Counted from the first letter of the stretch, positions 15,992 through 25,401 are shown. The stretch: 64,000 nucleotides of DNA from Candidatus Bathyarchaeota archaeon A05DMB-5 (GCA_019685655.1 JABFQP010000002.1:186001-250000); one strand, 5' to 3'. The notes: generated by a model not told the origin, from the sequence alone. Translations and numbers: made by a program.

Positions 15992-16540
15992 CTATTTGCC
16001 TCCTTCCTCAAACTTTTCAATTATTACTCTAAGATTTTCCACCCAGTCTTTCACTGAAGTGTTTGGGAAAGACCAACTTGCATGCGGGTGATAAACGTTA
16101 TCCAACGTTATCGTTTTAAGATTTGGGGCGAAATGCTTCAATCCAGAAAGAATTGTCCACTCCATGTAGTAAGGAAGCCCAACAAACAACGCCAAATCAT
16201 GCGGTCCCTTGCCGTCGATTCCAGACCATTCCGCGTCTACGAGACGGTTGCCAATGTCTACTGCAGGCATGAAACCAGCCGGCTTGTATTTTCGCTTGTG
16301 AAACTCGCTGACAATGTGAGCTGTGGCAACGACTGGAATTTTCGCTTTCTTTGCAAGCTCAATCATAAGGTCAATCAGTTTTTTCTTATTCAGTTCGGTT
16401 TCAACCGCCTTATGACCAACAACGAGAATCGGATGCTTAGCCTTCTTAATCATTGCAGTAACAATTTCCGGCTTTGTCACTACCAGAGCCTTTTTTGGTC
16501 CGGGAACTTCAGCAGTTTGCCAAGGTTCAGCAGCAACCAT
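15992..16540 (-). CDS. cdhB: CODH/ACS epsilon subunit
   Basis: A 182-residue protein of the CdhB family with the ADHX-like nucleotide fold (HPILVVGHKAVE near 37-48; VDAEWSGIDGKGPHD). It forms the alpha2-epsilon2 CO dehydrogenase with CdhA and may help FAD-linked electron transfer. Located between cdhA (6-bp gap) and cdhC. Confidence 0.94.
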   Translation of the reverse strand: MVAAEPWQTAEVPGPKKALVVTKPEIVTAMIKKAKHPILVVGHKAVETELNKKKLIDLMIELAKKAKIPVVATAHIVSEFHKRKYKPAGFMPAVDIGNRLVDAEWSGIDGKGPHDLALFVGLPYYMEWTILSGLKHFAPNLKTITLDNVYHPHASWSFPNTSVKDWVENLRVIIEKFEEGGK

Positions 16541-16546
16541 GCCTTC

Positions 16547-18895
16547 TCACTCCTTTTTCTTCCTAATCATCCTAGGAAGAAGCGTCGGGTCAGGAATCAC
16601 CGTTTCCTTCCACCCCTTCTCCTCAAGAATCTTAACTATTTCATCCTTCATCGTCACAGGCACATCAGCAATTGTGCGCACAAACAAATGAATATCTTCA
16701 GGCATCGTTCCATACAATCTCTTGTGTAAATCAACGTAATGCGTAAGTTTAATGGCTCGTCCTTTCATTGTGTCGTTTGGACGCATGCAAAGCTTAGCAA
16801 TCATAACCATGGCTTCTTCCTTTGTTTCTGCAGTGTAGAACAGATGTTCCGGCGTGGGTCCAACATACACTTTCTCGCCAGTCCGTGCGTCATAAACGTA
16901 CCAGTCCTCCTCTCGGTCAGCCCTTCCAAGAAGCATACGCCGGTATTTAATGCCATGCGGACCAACAATGACTGGCACGCCAAGCCGCCAGAACCCGCTT
17001 GCAATTGACGCTGCCTTTTGAGAGTAAGCGCCCCATGCAACGCCAACTGCGCCAACACGGTTCAGTATGTAATCGGCTATTTCTTCATAGTTGGCTCTCA
17101 AATTTCTCTTCGCAAAAATGTTCGCGATTTTTATTGCAGCTCCAGCGATGTGCGAGTTTGAAACGCAAGAACCCACGTTAACAAGACAGCCTGACGTGAA
17201 CTCTCCTGTGAAGTACTCGTAGGGTGTTTTTCCCTCTTCGTTTTTGTACATAGCAGCCGACATCGCTGAGCAACCAGAAGTCACAACTATGAAACGCCTA
17301 TTAGCGAATTCCGTGCAGATTTCCGCAACTTCCTGCCCGCCCTTCGGATAGTTAGAGCAACCCACAACAGCAACCACGCCTGGAATTTCACCGAGCACAA
17401 TTGGGCTGCCAACGTTTCTTATTTCAACGTCCTGTATTGCGCCTCTTCCGACTCTCACCTTGTAAGTCTCTTCCTTCAGCTTTTTCTCTCCAGCCTTGAC
17501 AATGAAACTGTGAACCGTCAAGCCTACCGGGCAAGCATGTTCGCATCGTCCGCAGCCCACACATAATTCGTACAGGTCAGCAAGCTTTGCTAAGTTGCCC
17601 GTGGCTGCGGCTTTCATTGCCTCTGGAATGTGCAAGTCTTGCGGACACGCCCTTCTACAGTCGTTGCATTGTCTACATTCCTTTGCACGTTGGATGACCT
17701 CGTCGACTTCGGGAATTACCTTAAACTTTTTGCGTAACGGAGCAACCTTTAATGCTAATTTTACGGCGACTTCTCCAACTTTCTCGGGGTCGAGAATTAA
17801 GGCTCCAGGCGCCTTTCCATTTAGCAAGTCCTCGACTATAATGTCAGCTGGGTCGTTGGTGCGGTTCGGCAAACCCATACAATTCTTTTCGGAAGCCACA
17901 ATCACAGGTGCCTTAATCCGTTGAGCCTCAAAGAAGGAGTCTGCTCTAACGCATTGTTCATCCAGCACAACAACGTCGGGAACGCCGCTTCGTATGAAAC
18001 GCAGTTGCCAAGATATTGGGCCAATAATCTTGCCACGCTTATAATACCGTGTTATGTCGTGGGCTGTGCAGCATAATCCGCAAACTTCGATTTCTCCGTC
18101 ATGCCCATTGTCTTTCATATAATCGATTATGCCAATAGAAGGAACAACATTGTGTCCGATGCAGAGAATCACTGGCTTCTCCACGTTTATTGTTCCATAT
18201 CCCAGGTCTACAAGCAGCGCTTCAGGGTCAGCCTTGGGAAAACCATAAGCAGCTATTTGCGCTATGTCTGCAACTTCCATTCCAACATGGTCAACCATGC
18301 CAGCATGCAAAACTTTCGACTCAAAGTCAAGATTGCTCCCTTCTTGTCCCGTGTGCGCAACAGACAAAAGATGCGTAACTTGAGTTTCAACGTAATCCAA
18401 AACTTCTTCTAAATCACCAAGCGTTTCAGGTTTTACTCCACACACGAGACGGGTTACTGGAGCCTCAACCTTAATATTTAAGCCACCTACGTCAAGAGGA
18501 TAATTGTGCCCGAATTTTTCGATTAAATGTTCAAGTAAGTGGCGTGCGTGACCAATGTGTGTTGCAGCACCGATGCAGCATGCCAAAAGCACGATGCGGG
18601 ATTGCTGGGCTGACATGTTTATTCCGCATGCTCCGCGTTTGTCGCCGGTTAAGTCGCATTTTCCAAAAGTGCAGAGGCAGCAAACGTCACAGTAGGGCAG
18701 ATAGAAGGGTTTGTAGCGTTGGAGAAGCTTCAAGTCCCATTCTCTTAGTGCAGTAAGCGAAGGAAAGGGTGTTGGTCCCATCGGTTCAGTCCACGTTTCT
18801 GCGATAAGTTTGCAGAAGGAAAGTTGAAGATTCTTTATAAATCCAACATCAGTGTTTAACTCGTCAATTTTTATGTTAACGCCTTTTTTACTCAC
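16547..18895 (-). CDS. cdhA: CO dehydrogenase alpha subunit
   Basis: A 782-residue Ni-CODH of the archaeal CdhA type. Cysteines between 69 and 90 (CDVCCLCTFGKC, then RGAC) ligate the B and D clusters. H203 and H249, C272-C276, C316 (DEQCVRAD) and a later VVGCSNYPKGG lie where C-cluster ligands and catalytic residues are expected. A two-cluster ferredoxin insert marks the archaeal form (C407-C417 and C445-C455). It interconverts CO2 and CO and leads the operon. The start is GTG. A TATA-like CTTAAAATAA lies at 18944-18953. Confidence 0.96.
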   Translation of the reverse strand: MSKKGVNIKIDELNTDVGFIKNLQLSFCKLIAETWTEPMGPTPFPSLTALREWDLKLLQRYKPFYLPYCDVCCLCTFGKCDLTGDKRGACGINMSAQQSRIVLLACCIGAATHIGHARHLLEHLIEKFGHNYPLDVGGLNIKVEAPVTRLVCGVKPETLGDLEEVLDYVETQVTHLLSVAHTGQEGSNLDFESKVLHAGMVDHVGMEVADIAQIAAYGFPKADPEALLVDLGYGTINVEKPVILCIGHNVVPSIGIIDYMKDNGHDGEIEVCGLCCTAHDITRYYKRGKIIGPISWQLRFIRSGVPDVVVLDEQCVRADSFFEAQRIKAPVIVASEKNCMGLPNRTNDPADIIVEDLLNGKAPGALILDPEKVGEVAVKLALKVAPLRKKFKVIPEVDEVIQRAKECRQCNDCRRACPQDLHIPEAMKAAATGNLAKLADLYELCVGCGRCEHACPVGLTVHSFIVKAGEKKLKEETYKVRVGRGAIQDVEIRNVGSPIVLGEIPGVVAVVGCSNYPKGGQEVAEICTEFANRRFIVVTSGCSAMSAAMYKNEEGKTPYEYFTGEFTSGCLVNVGSCVSNSHIAGAAIKIANIFAKRNLRANYEEIADYILNRVGAVGVAWGAYSQKAASIASGFWRLGVPVIVGPHGIKYRRMLLGRADREEDWYVYDARTGEKVYVGPTPEHLFYTAETKEEAMVMIAKLCMRPNDTMKGRAIKLTHYVDLHKRLYGTMPEDIHLFVRTIADVPVTMKDEIVKILEEKGWKETVIPDPTLLPRMIRKKKE

Positions 18896-18943
18896 TCAAA
18901 GACACAACCTAAAGAGTTTAGAAGATGTATCCTTATCGCTGCG

Positions 18944-18953
18944 TTATTTTAAG
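18944..18953 (-). promoter_or_regulatory. Candidate TATA box of the cdh operon
   Basis: CTTAAAATAA on the minus strand, about 49 nt before the cdhA GTG; it predicts a leader of roughly 25 nt. It lies in the 109-bp gap after cooC, so the cdh operon may have its own promoter as well as readthrough from the cooC genes. Confidence 0.45.
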
Positions 18954-19004
18954 TTTTTCTAGAACCTTTTTCCATTAAACCTAAAGCAAAATTAGGATGC
19001 TATC

Positions 19005-19775
19005 TTACGATTTTAGGTATCCAGCATTTTCCATTATCTTCTTCACGGAAACATACGCAGGAGAATTCGAAGACAAAGCCAGCAAAGATTTTCCAGCTAG
19101 AACATGCTCCTCCACAGCTTCATCAAAAGCTATTTTGCCCAAAAATTTATGCTTCAACATCTTTTCAGCACTATCCGCTAAGCCTTCTGGAAATCGGAAA
19201 CCGCCAACAACGTAAAAGTTTCTGAAGTCAATTTTGACCTCTTTGGCTATGCGATGCGCACGTTCAACATGGTTGAAGGATTTTTTAGAAGGGTCCAAAA
19301 CGTCGAAGATGTCATCCACCTTAGACGTGATTCTTCGGTTTAAGTGTTCTAAACCCGCTGGTGAATCAATCAGAATATACTTGTAGTTTTTTGTTAGCGA
19401 TTCTAATGCTCCCTTCAGAGCTGCGTTGGGCAGACAATAGCATCCTTCAACCCACTTCGTCCCAAGCGCTATAAAATCGAAATAGTCACTCTCGAACATG
19501 CCATAAGACCAAATCCTGTTTTCAATCCTTTCAGTAGGCGCAACACCAATCGTTGTTCCGCCTTGCTCCAAAAAAGTTTCAACTAGCAATTCTGAAATTG
19601 TCTTTTTACCCGCATCTTTCAGGTCTACGCCTATCATTTCGCCCAAGTTTTGGTCTGGGTCGGCATCGACAAGCAACAAAGGCGATTCGCCGATTTCCAT
19701 GAAATATTTTGCCATCAAAGCCACAAAACTTGTTTTCCCCGTGCCTCCACGTCCTATTGTGACAAGTATTTTCAC
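19005..19775 (-). CDS. cooC: CooC-type nickel-insertion ATPase, variant P-loop
   Basis: A 256-residue MinD/ParA-fold ATPase. It carries the CooC-specific GCYCLPNAAL motif, a CxC that binds nickel at the dimer interface, plus LIDSPAGLEHL as Walker B region. The P-loop reads GRGGTGKTS: the signature lysine of the deviant Walker A motif (normally KGGxGKT) is arginine. CooC matures the Ni-containing CODH. It lies between the second cooC (44-bp gap) and cdhA, in the same direction, so it probably serves CdhA. Confidence 0.88.
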   Translation of the reverse strand: MKILVTIGRGGTGKTSFVALMAKYFMEIGESPLLLVDADPDQNLGEMIGVDLKDAGKKTISELLVETFLEQGGTTIGVAPTERIENRIWSYGMFESDYFDFIALGTKWVEGCYCLPNAALKGALESLTKNYKYILIDSPAGLEHLNRRITSKVDDIFDVLDPSKKSFNHVERAHRIAKEVKIDFRNFYVVGGFRFPEGLADSAEKMLKHKFLGKIAFDEAVEEHVLAGKSLLALSSNSPAYVSVKKIMENAGYLKS

Positions 19776-19819
19776 GTTCTTTTTCTCCTATTATCTACTA
19801 GATGTTGTTTCAAACGTAT

Positions 19820-20599
19820 TTAGATGTTGTTAACCATTAACTTTTCACACAAACGCTTTATGGCAAATAATGCTTCAGATTTCTCAAGTAAAAGTGGAGT
19901 TTTCCCCAACATTTCTGCTTCTACAACTGTTGGGTCGAAAGGAACGAAACCCACAACTTCCAAACCGTTTTCCAACGCATATTTTTTGACGTTTTCCTTT
20001 TGCGTATCGTTTTCGATTTTGTTTCCAACAAGAAAAACCTTCTTCATACCTGCCTTTGCGGCTAAATCATGAATGCTCTTTGCAGTTTCAAGAGACTTCA
20101 CATTCGCATTTACCACAACAAGCATCGTGTCAACGTGTCGTGCTGTTCCACGACCAATATGCTCAACACCAGCCTCCAAATCCAAAACCACCGCCTCATT
20201 TCGCTCCACAACCAAATGACGAAGCAAAGCACGCACAACAGCGTTCGCCGGACAAGTGCAGCCAGAACCCATCGACCGCACAGTCCCCATAACAATTAAG
20301 TTCACACCAAAAGGAGTTTCAACCGAATAGTCGCGGGCAATATCGTCAACAGTGAAGGATAAGCGAAAAACGCCCGAATAACCTGTGCCAGTTTTAGACT
20401 CCACCAACTCTTTATTTTCTGATATGGGCACTATTGTTCGAGCCTCTTCAGGCGACAAGCCTAAGGTTAAGGCCAGATTTGGCGAAGGGTCAGCATCAAT
20501 AGCTATCGTTTTTAGTCCTTTCTTTGCAAAAAAGTTGGCGAGAGCTCCAGCGATTAAGGTTTTGCCAACCCCGCCCTTTCCAGAAACCGCAATCTTCAC
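19820..20599 (-). CDS. cooC: CooC-type nickel-insertion ATPase, canonical
   Basis: A 259-residue paralogue of the neighbouring gene with an intact deviant Walker A motif GKGGVGKT (7-14), the nickel-binding CTCPANAV motif and VVLDLEAGVEHIGRG as Walker B/switch region. Expected role: ATP-driven nickel delivery to CODH (or to ACS). Two CooC copies beside one cdh operon suggest division of labour between the C-cluster and the A-cluster; that is inference. Confidence 0.92.
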   Translation of the reverse strand: MKIAVSGKGGVGKTLIAGALANFFAKKGLKTIAIDADPSPNLALTLGLSPEEARTIVPISENKELVESKTGTGYSGVFRLSFTVDDIARDYSVETPFGVNLIVMGTVRSMGSGCTCPANAVVRALLRHLVVERNEAVVLDLEAGVEHIGRGTARHVDTMLVVVNANVKSLETAKSIHDLAAKAGMKKVFLVGNKIENDTQKENVKKYALENGLEVVGFVPFDPTVVEAEMLGKTPLLLEKSEALFAIKRLCEKLMVNNI

Positions 20600-20669
20600 T
20601 CAACATGCCTCTTGCTGATTAACTCTCGCAAAATTATTTACACTTTTCTACGCTGCAGCTTTGCAACTG

Positions 20670-21428
20670 TTAGAGAAACAAGTCCTTTTCTGGTGGTCTT
20701 ATCAGTTCTGTTGCTTTCGCGTTTTCTAATTTTTGATATTTGTAGCCGCGGATTATCGCTACTGGAACAGCCTCGTCTGCTTGCCCTATGACCAGCTCAG
20801 CAGCAGAACAAAGCTCATCAGCCACGGCCGTTTGCTTCACCCTCAAAACATAACCAAACAAATCCTTCTCGCCCCGTCTATCTCTAATCGGTTTTATCCC
20901 AGCCACCCCAATAGCCACGTTTATTTCACCCTCTCTTAATGGACGCCCATGCGTATCAGAAATAATCACCGCAACATCATAACCAGTCAACCGCTTAACC
21001 TCTTGCCTAATTCTTTCCGCAGAAGCATCCGCGTCGTCAGGCAACAAAGCAACAATTCTTTCGCCAGGCACGTTAGATTTGTCAACACCAGAATTCGCGC
21101 AGACAAACCCATGCTTAGTTTCTGTGATAAGCTTCCCGTCGCCCATGCGCTTGATGCTCTTAGATTCTCGAAGGACAACTTCAACCATTGCAGGGTCCTT
21201 CTCATATTGCGCGGCTATACTTTTCGCAAACTCCGACGGCACAACATCATCAAGATTCACAATTTTGCCTTCAGCACGCGAAGCAATAACATGCGTAACC
21301 ACGAGTATGTCTCCGTCGCGGATTGGGGTTCCTTGCTTTTCCGCTGCTTCACAAATAAGTTTGGCTAAGTTGTCGCCTTCCTTAATTATTGGCAATCCAT
21401 TAATTCCAATTATTTGAATTATGCTCAT
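20670..21428 (-). CDS. cofE: F420-0:gamma-glutamyl ligase
   Basis: A 252-residue CofE. The family's start (IIGINGLPIIKEGDNLA), DGDILVVTHVIASRAEGK, SDTHGRPLREGEINVAIG and the ADELCSAAELVIGQ segments are all present. It adds glutamates to F420-0 with GTP. It is transcribed in the same direction as the cooC genes and diverges from the MetF-like gene. cofD lies 3 kb away, so F420 genes are partly clustered here. Confidence 0.93.
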   Translation of the reverse strand: MSIIQIIGINGLPIIKEGDNLAKLICEAAEKQGTPIRDGDILVVTHVIASRAEGKIVNLDDVVPSEFAKSIAAQYEKDPAMVEVVLRESKSIKRMGDGKLITETKHGFVCANSGVDKSNVPGERIVALLPDDADASAERIRQEVKRLTGYDVAVIISDTHGRPLREGEINVAIGVAGIKPIRDRRGEKDLFGYVLRVKQTAVADELCSAAELVIGQADEAVPVAIIRGYKYQKLENAKATELIRPPEKDLFL

Positions 21429-21631
21429 AGCAGCGCCACATCGGCATTAATATAAGACAGGTGGGTTCTTTACAATTTCGCTGAGCCCCGCCAATCACAA
21501 CCAGAAAACTGCTCCACAACACTTTTGGCTAAACTGGATTGTTTAAACACAATCTTCACACATTTTGCAACACGTCTACGAAAGATTTTTAATCTCAACA
21601 CCATTTTCTCTTTAGTCAAGATGATGTTTCA

Positions 21632-22357
21632 ATGAAAATATTACATGAGTTTGTTCCAACACGCAAATTCCTAAAAATCGCAGAAGAAGTAAAAGATTTA
21701 GTTGACGGATGGAACGTCACCGACAGCGCAGCGGGACTCCCAGCGCCAAGCGGCACAGCCGTAAGCTGCGTACTCAAGGCTAAGTATCCCGACAAGATAG
21801 TGATACCAATCTTCATATTGCACTATAAAGGTCCAGTGGAAGTGGGAGGTTTAGCTTTAGCAGCAGACGCCGTAGGCCTAGACGGCCTCGTGCTCACAAT
21901 GGGCGATGTTCCAAAATATGGAGAACCAATAAAAATGCTCAAATCTTCAGAAGAAGCCCGAGATTTCCTCCGCACAACGGTACGCTTAAAAAACCTGAAG
22001 CTGGGTTCTCTGCTTACAGCACGCCGTTCCATAGAAGACAGCATTGCCAGAGTGAGAGAACCTTGGGACTTTGTTTTCTTCATGAGGCTGGAAGATAAAA
22101 CCTTCCCAGCACTGGAGCAAATAGCCAAAGAATGCAAACGCCTAGACAAGCCGATATACACATACTTGCTGGTGGAAACACCCAACAACGTGGAAACTAT
22201 GAAAATGATTGGTTGGACAAGCACCACAAGCATAGACCACGTTGAAGATTATGTGGCAAAATTGGAAGGCATCGTAGACGGCGTAATCGCGACATGCGCA
22301 GGAGACCACGAAGGCGACAAAGAACTGCTAGGAAAGCTTCAGAAATTCAGAAAATAA
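21632..22357 (+). CDS. MetF-like methylenetetrahydrofolate/-methanopterin reductase
   Basis: A 241-residue TIM-barrel protein resembling the MetF family: an N-terminal VPTRKF with a WNVTDSAAGLPAPSG segment (the family's DxP/acidic start region), then GPVEVGGLALAADAVGLDGLVLTMGDVPKYG, where the NAD/FMN-binding barrel normally has LxLxGDxP, followed by SLLTARRSIEDSI. MetF reduces methylene-pterin to methyl-pterin with FMN or FAD. Its place between cofE, an F420-type flavoprotein and the CODH/ACS operon suggests that it feeds methyl groups to CdhDE. Which pterin and electron donor it uses cannot be read from the sequence. Confidence 0.75.
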   Translation: MKILHEFVPTRKFLKIAEEVKDLVDGWNVTDSAAGLPAPSGTAVSCVLKAKYPDKIVIPIFILHYKGPVEVGGLALAADAVGLDGLVLTMGDVPKYGEPIKMLKSSEEARDFLRTTVRLKNLKLGSLLTARRSIEDSIARVREPWDFVFFMRLEDKTFPALEQIAKECKRLDKPIYTYLLVETPNNVETMKMIGWTSTTSIDHVEDYVAKLEGIVDGVIATCAGDHEGDKELLGKLQKFRK

Positions 22358-22498
22358 AATAACGTTTAACCCATAAACCTTTTACCTTTTTATTTTTAGT
22401 TTTACACAGAATATTCTATACCCTTAATGAAAAAGGCTTTTCCAAAACTTTTAAACTTAAACATGCATGTTATTCTCTCATAAAGTGGGCTATTCACC

Positions 22499-23560
22499 AT
22501 GAGCTTTAACAAAATAAGCTTCGAAGAATCCTTAGAAAAAAATGTTGTCGCTACAGGGAACTGTGTTGGCTGTGGCACATGCGTTGTCGTTTGTCCTTTT
22601 GGTTGTTTAGAATACTTTGAAGGCGAGCCTCGAATAGTTAAAGAATGCAAAGTCTGCGGCATCTGCGCACAAACCTGTCCAACATATGAATGGTCATGGT
22701 TGAAAGCGGAAAATTTTGTGCTTGGCAGAGAACGGAAGGCTGAAGAAGAATTTGGCGTCTATCGCAGGCTCGCGGTAGCTAAAGCGAAGAATAATGAAAT
22801 ACTGAAGGTTTGTCAAGATGGCGGCGTCGCCACGGCACTGTTGCTTTTTGCTCTAGAAAAAGGGATTATTGATGGCGCTGTGGTCTCTGGAATCAGTAAC
22901 GAAAAACCGTTTTATCCGATTCCAAAGTTAGCCACAACACAAAAGGAAATTCTGGAATGTGCCGGAACAAAATACTCCTATTCGCCCAACATTCTCGCAT
23001 TGACTGAAGGAATCAAACAGAAAAAGAAAAGCTTAGCATTTGTTGGAACGCCATGCCAGATTCGTGCAATAAGAAAAATACAAATGTCAGGCTTAAAGAA
23101 ATACAGTGCGCCTCTAAAATTTTTGGTTGGACTCATGTGTTCAGAATGCTTCACTTACGAAGGACTAATGGAAAAATACATCCACCAAACATTAGGCGTA
23201 AACTTGAACTCAATAAAAAAGATGAATATTAAAGGAAAAATGCTCGTCACAACAGAGTCGGAAGTAAAAGCCATTCCCTTAGCTGATATTAAACAATACG
23301 TCAGAAAAAGCTGCAGATTCTGCGATGATTTCAGCTCTGAATTGGCAGACATGTCCATTGGCGGTCTGGGACTAGACGGCTGGACTTTCATGGTAATACG
23401 CACAAAAGAGGGAGAAGAACTCTTTGAAGCAGCAGAAAAAGCTGGAACTATTGAAACCCGACCAGTAGAAAAAGGCGAGTTTGCACTTAGCTTACTCTTG
23501 AAACTTTCAGAGAAAAAACGAAAAACCGCAAGCGAAGAAACGACTCAGCCTAAGAGCTAG
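22499..23560 (+). CDS. FrhB/FdhB-type F420-interacting iron-sulfur flavoprotein
   Basis: A 353-residue protein. Residues 22-32 (CVGCGTCVVVC) and 50-60 (CKVCGICAQTC) hold two [4Fe-4S] clusters. After them come the FrhB N- and C-terminal domains, with GGVATALLLFAL, GTPCQIRAIRK, LMCSECFTYEGL and the extra cluster-binding KSCRFCDDFSSELADMSIGG. Such proteins oxidise or reduce F420 with FAD. It follows the MetF-like gene (141-bp gap with its own TATA-like CTTTTAAAC), so it may be its electron donor. The 3' end overlaps the convergent nitroreductase gene by 11 bp. Confidence 0.88.
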   Translation: MSFNKISFEESLEKNVVATGNCVGCGTCVVVCPFGCLEYFEGEPRIVKECKVCGICAQTCPTYEWSWLKAENFVLGRERKAEEEFGVYRRLAVAKAKNNEILKVCQDGGVATALLLFALEKGIIDGAVVSGISNEKPFYPIPKLATTQKEILECAGTKYSYSPNILALTEGIKQKKKSLAFVGTPCQIRAIRKIQMSGLKKYSAPLKFLVGLMCSECFTYEGLMEKYIHQTLGVNLNSIKKMNIKGKMLVTTESEVKAIPLADIKQYVRKSCRFCDDFSSELADMSIGGLGLDGWTFMVIRTKEGEELFEAAEKAGTIETRPVEKGEFALSLLLKLSEKKRKTASEETTQPKS

Positions 23561-24185
23561 CCCAACCGTTGAAAGCACATATTTCATTCAATGGTTTTCG
23601 TTGAGGAAGCCGTGGTTTTTCATTCGCATGTCCCATGATGACCATAGCTTGCGGCTCAAATTCTTTAGGCAGTCGCAGAACTTCTTTCACAGTGTCTTGA
23701 CAGAAAAGTGGTGCGCAAATCCAACATGCGCCAAGTCCATGGTGATGGGCTAATAGGAGCAGTGTTTGGATGTATGCTGCTACGCTTTGAGTTGCCATTA
23801 AATATTCAGCCTTTCGTCTTCGCGGGTCTGGATATTTGTGCATGTCCGCCAGTGTTACACAGGCAATCATAACAATTGGGCTTTTTGTGATTCTGTCCAA
23901 ACTCTCAACTTTCACAATTTTTTCAGCTTCTTCTTTTGGAACGCCATCTTTAAGCATGTTAAAAAGCCATGCTTTGCCCATTTTAGCGGCTAATTTTTTC
24001 TTTACCTTGTCATCGTCTATTACTATTATACGCCATGGCTGAGCATTGTGAGCAGAAGGAGACCATCGTGCTAAATCTAAAATGGCAGTTACGAGTTCAC
24101 GTGAAACTTTAGTGGATTTGAATCTTCTAATACTTCTTCTCGACTTTACCAGTTCAGTTATATCCAAGCGTATTCCTCTTTCCAC
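23550..24185 (-). CDS. Nitroreductase-family flavoprotein
   Basis: A 211-residue protein of the FMN nitroreductase fold: VKSRRSIRRFKSTKVSRE (13-30), then LARWSPSAHNAQPWRIIVID, and the C-terminal LGACWICAPL and PQAMVIMGH segments. Substrate unknown; such proteins reduce quinones, nitro compounds or flavins, and some archaeal ones act in cofactor metabolism. A role linked to the surrounding F420 genes is possible but not shown. It is divergent from cofD. Confidence 0.85.
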   Translation of the reverse strand: MERGIRLDITELVKSRRSIRRFKSTKVSRELVTAILDLARWSPSAHNAQPWRIIVIDDDKVKKKLAAKMGKAWLFNMLKDGVPKEEAEKIVKVESLDRITKSPIVMIACVTLADMHKYPDPRRRKAEYLMATQSVAAYIQTLLLLAHHHGLGACWICAPLFCQDTVKEVLRLPKEFEPQAMVIMGHANEKPRLPQRKPLNEICAFNGWASS

Positions 24186-24273
24186 GCTCTTTATTTGAAT
24201 CGGAGGTTTTTAAAATCGTGGTTTATAGTCAGCTTTATGAAGTTAGATGAAAGCTCTATCCTTGTGAACGTTT

Positions 24274-25200
24274 ATGGGATTCGTGACAGCTCTTGCTGGC
24301 GGAGTGGGCGCAGCCAAACTGTTACGCGGTCTTATTCAGATAATTCCCCCGCAGGATTTAGTGATTATTGGCAACACCGGTGACGATACAGAGCTTTATG
24401 GGCTCCACATAAGCCCAGACTTGGACATAATCATGTACACGTTAGCTGGGATTATTGATGAAACGAAAGGATGGGGCGTTTCCGGTGACACATTCAACTG
24501 CCTCGATATGCTGGGTAAGCTTGGACTTGAAACATGGTTTAAGCTTGGCGACCGAGATTTGGCAGTCCACATTTTAAGAACGAAAATGTTGAAAGAAGGC
24601 ATGACACTTTCAAGGGTCACAACAGAACTCTGCAAGATGCTTGGAGTCGAAGCCAAACTCGTGCCCATGAGCAATGACCCTGTGAGAACCAAAGTGTTGT
24701 CGGGCATGCTTCGCCTTGAGTTTCAAGAATACTTTGTAAAAAGACAAACCAAAGATACAGTAACGGGCGTATTGTTTGAGGGAGCAGACAAAGCTAAGCC
24801 CACACCGGGCATAATCAAGGCAATAAGCGAAGCAGAGCGTGTTGTCATATGTCCAAGCAACCCTGTTTTGAGCATATCGCCTATACTCTCCGTTTCGCCA
24901 ATCAGAAAGGAATTACAAAAAACTAACGCGTATATTGTTGGCATCAGTCCAATTGTTGGCGGAAAAGCACTCAAAGGACCAGCAGATAAAATTATGGCTA
25001 GTATGGGATTAGAAGCCTCAGCATATGGCGTGGCTAAATTTTATGCAGACTTTCTTGACCATTTCATAATAGATAAGGTTGATGAAGGCTATAAGAGACG
25101 GATAGAAGAGTTAGACGTAAAAGTGACTGTTACCGATACAGTAATGAGAACTCTGGAAGATTCCATTCGCTTGGCGAAAATCGCAATGGAAGTAAAGTGA
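24274..25200 (+). CDS. cofD: 2-phospho-L-lactate transferase (F420 biosynthesis)
   Basis: A 308-residue CofD. The N-terminal ALAGGVGAAKLLRGL (6-20) and VIIGNTGDDTELYGLHISPDLD (31-52) bind the nucleotide-activated lactate and Fo, and VICPSNPVLSISPIL is also diagnostic. It transfers phospholactate (or an analogue) to Fo to make F420-0, the substrate of CofE at 20670-21428. It is divergent from the nitroreductase gene; GTGAACG near the start may be the ribosome site. Confidence 0.94.
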   Translation: MGFVTALAGGVGAAKLLRGLIQIIPPQDLVIIGNTGDDTELYGLHISPDLDIIMYTLAGIIDETKGWGVSGDTFNCLDMLGKLGLETWFKLGDRDLAVHILRTKMLKEGMTLSRVTTELCKMLGVEAKLVPMSNDPVRTKVLSGMLRLEFQEYFVKRQTKDTVTGVLFEGADKAKPTPGIIKAISEAERVVICPSNPVLSISPILSVSPIRKELQKTNAYIVGISPIVGGKALKGPADKIMASMGLEASAYGVAKFYADFLDHFIIDKVDEGYKRRIEELDVKVTVTDTVMRTLEDSIRLAKIAMEVK

Positions 25201-25206
25201 AGTTAA

Positions 25207-25401
25207 TTATATTTCACGAATTTCGCATTGAAGTTTCTTTATGATTTCTTCAGCCTTTGCCGGTTCGACTTTTAAAGTGTAAAGCTTCTTAGGCGTGCGC
25301 AGTTTCAATTTTACAACATCCTTCAACCTTTTCACTGCACAGTAATCTGCACGCTCGCTTATGCTGATGAATTTTTCTTCGTCAAAGATTTCAGAGGGCA
25401 T
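25207..25401 (-). CDS. rpl38e: Ribosomal protein eL38
   Basis: A 64-residue protein with the eL38 pattern: MPSEIFDEEKFISISERA, then KDVVKLKLRTPKKLYTLKV (27-45) and a helix that ends with PAKAEEIIKKL. eL38 is shared by eukaryotes and part of the TACK/Asgard archaea and is absent from most Euryarchaeota, so it is useful taxonomic evidence. It lies tail to tail with cofD (6-bp gap). Confidence 0.88.
   Translation of the reverse strand: MPSEIFDEEKFISISERADYCAVKRLKDVVKLKLRTPKKLYTLKVEPAKAEEIIKKLQCEIREI

Noticed and set aside
11934-18756. Long plus-strand open frames antisense to the cdh genes
   Set aside because: They follow the codon pattern of the real minus-strand genes, have no family resemblance and lack ribosome sites; the cdh proteins are unmistakable.
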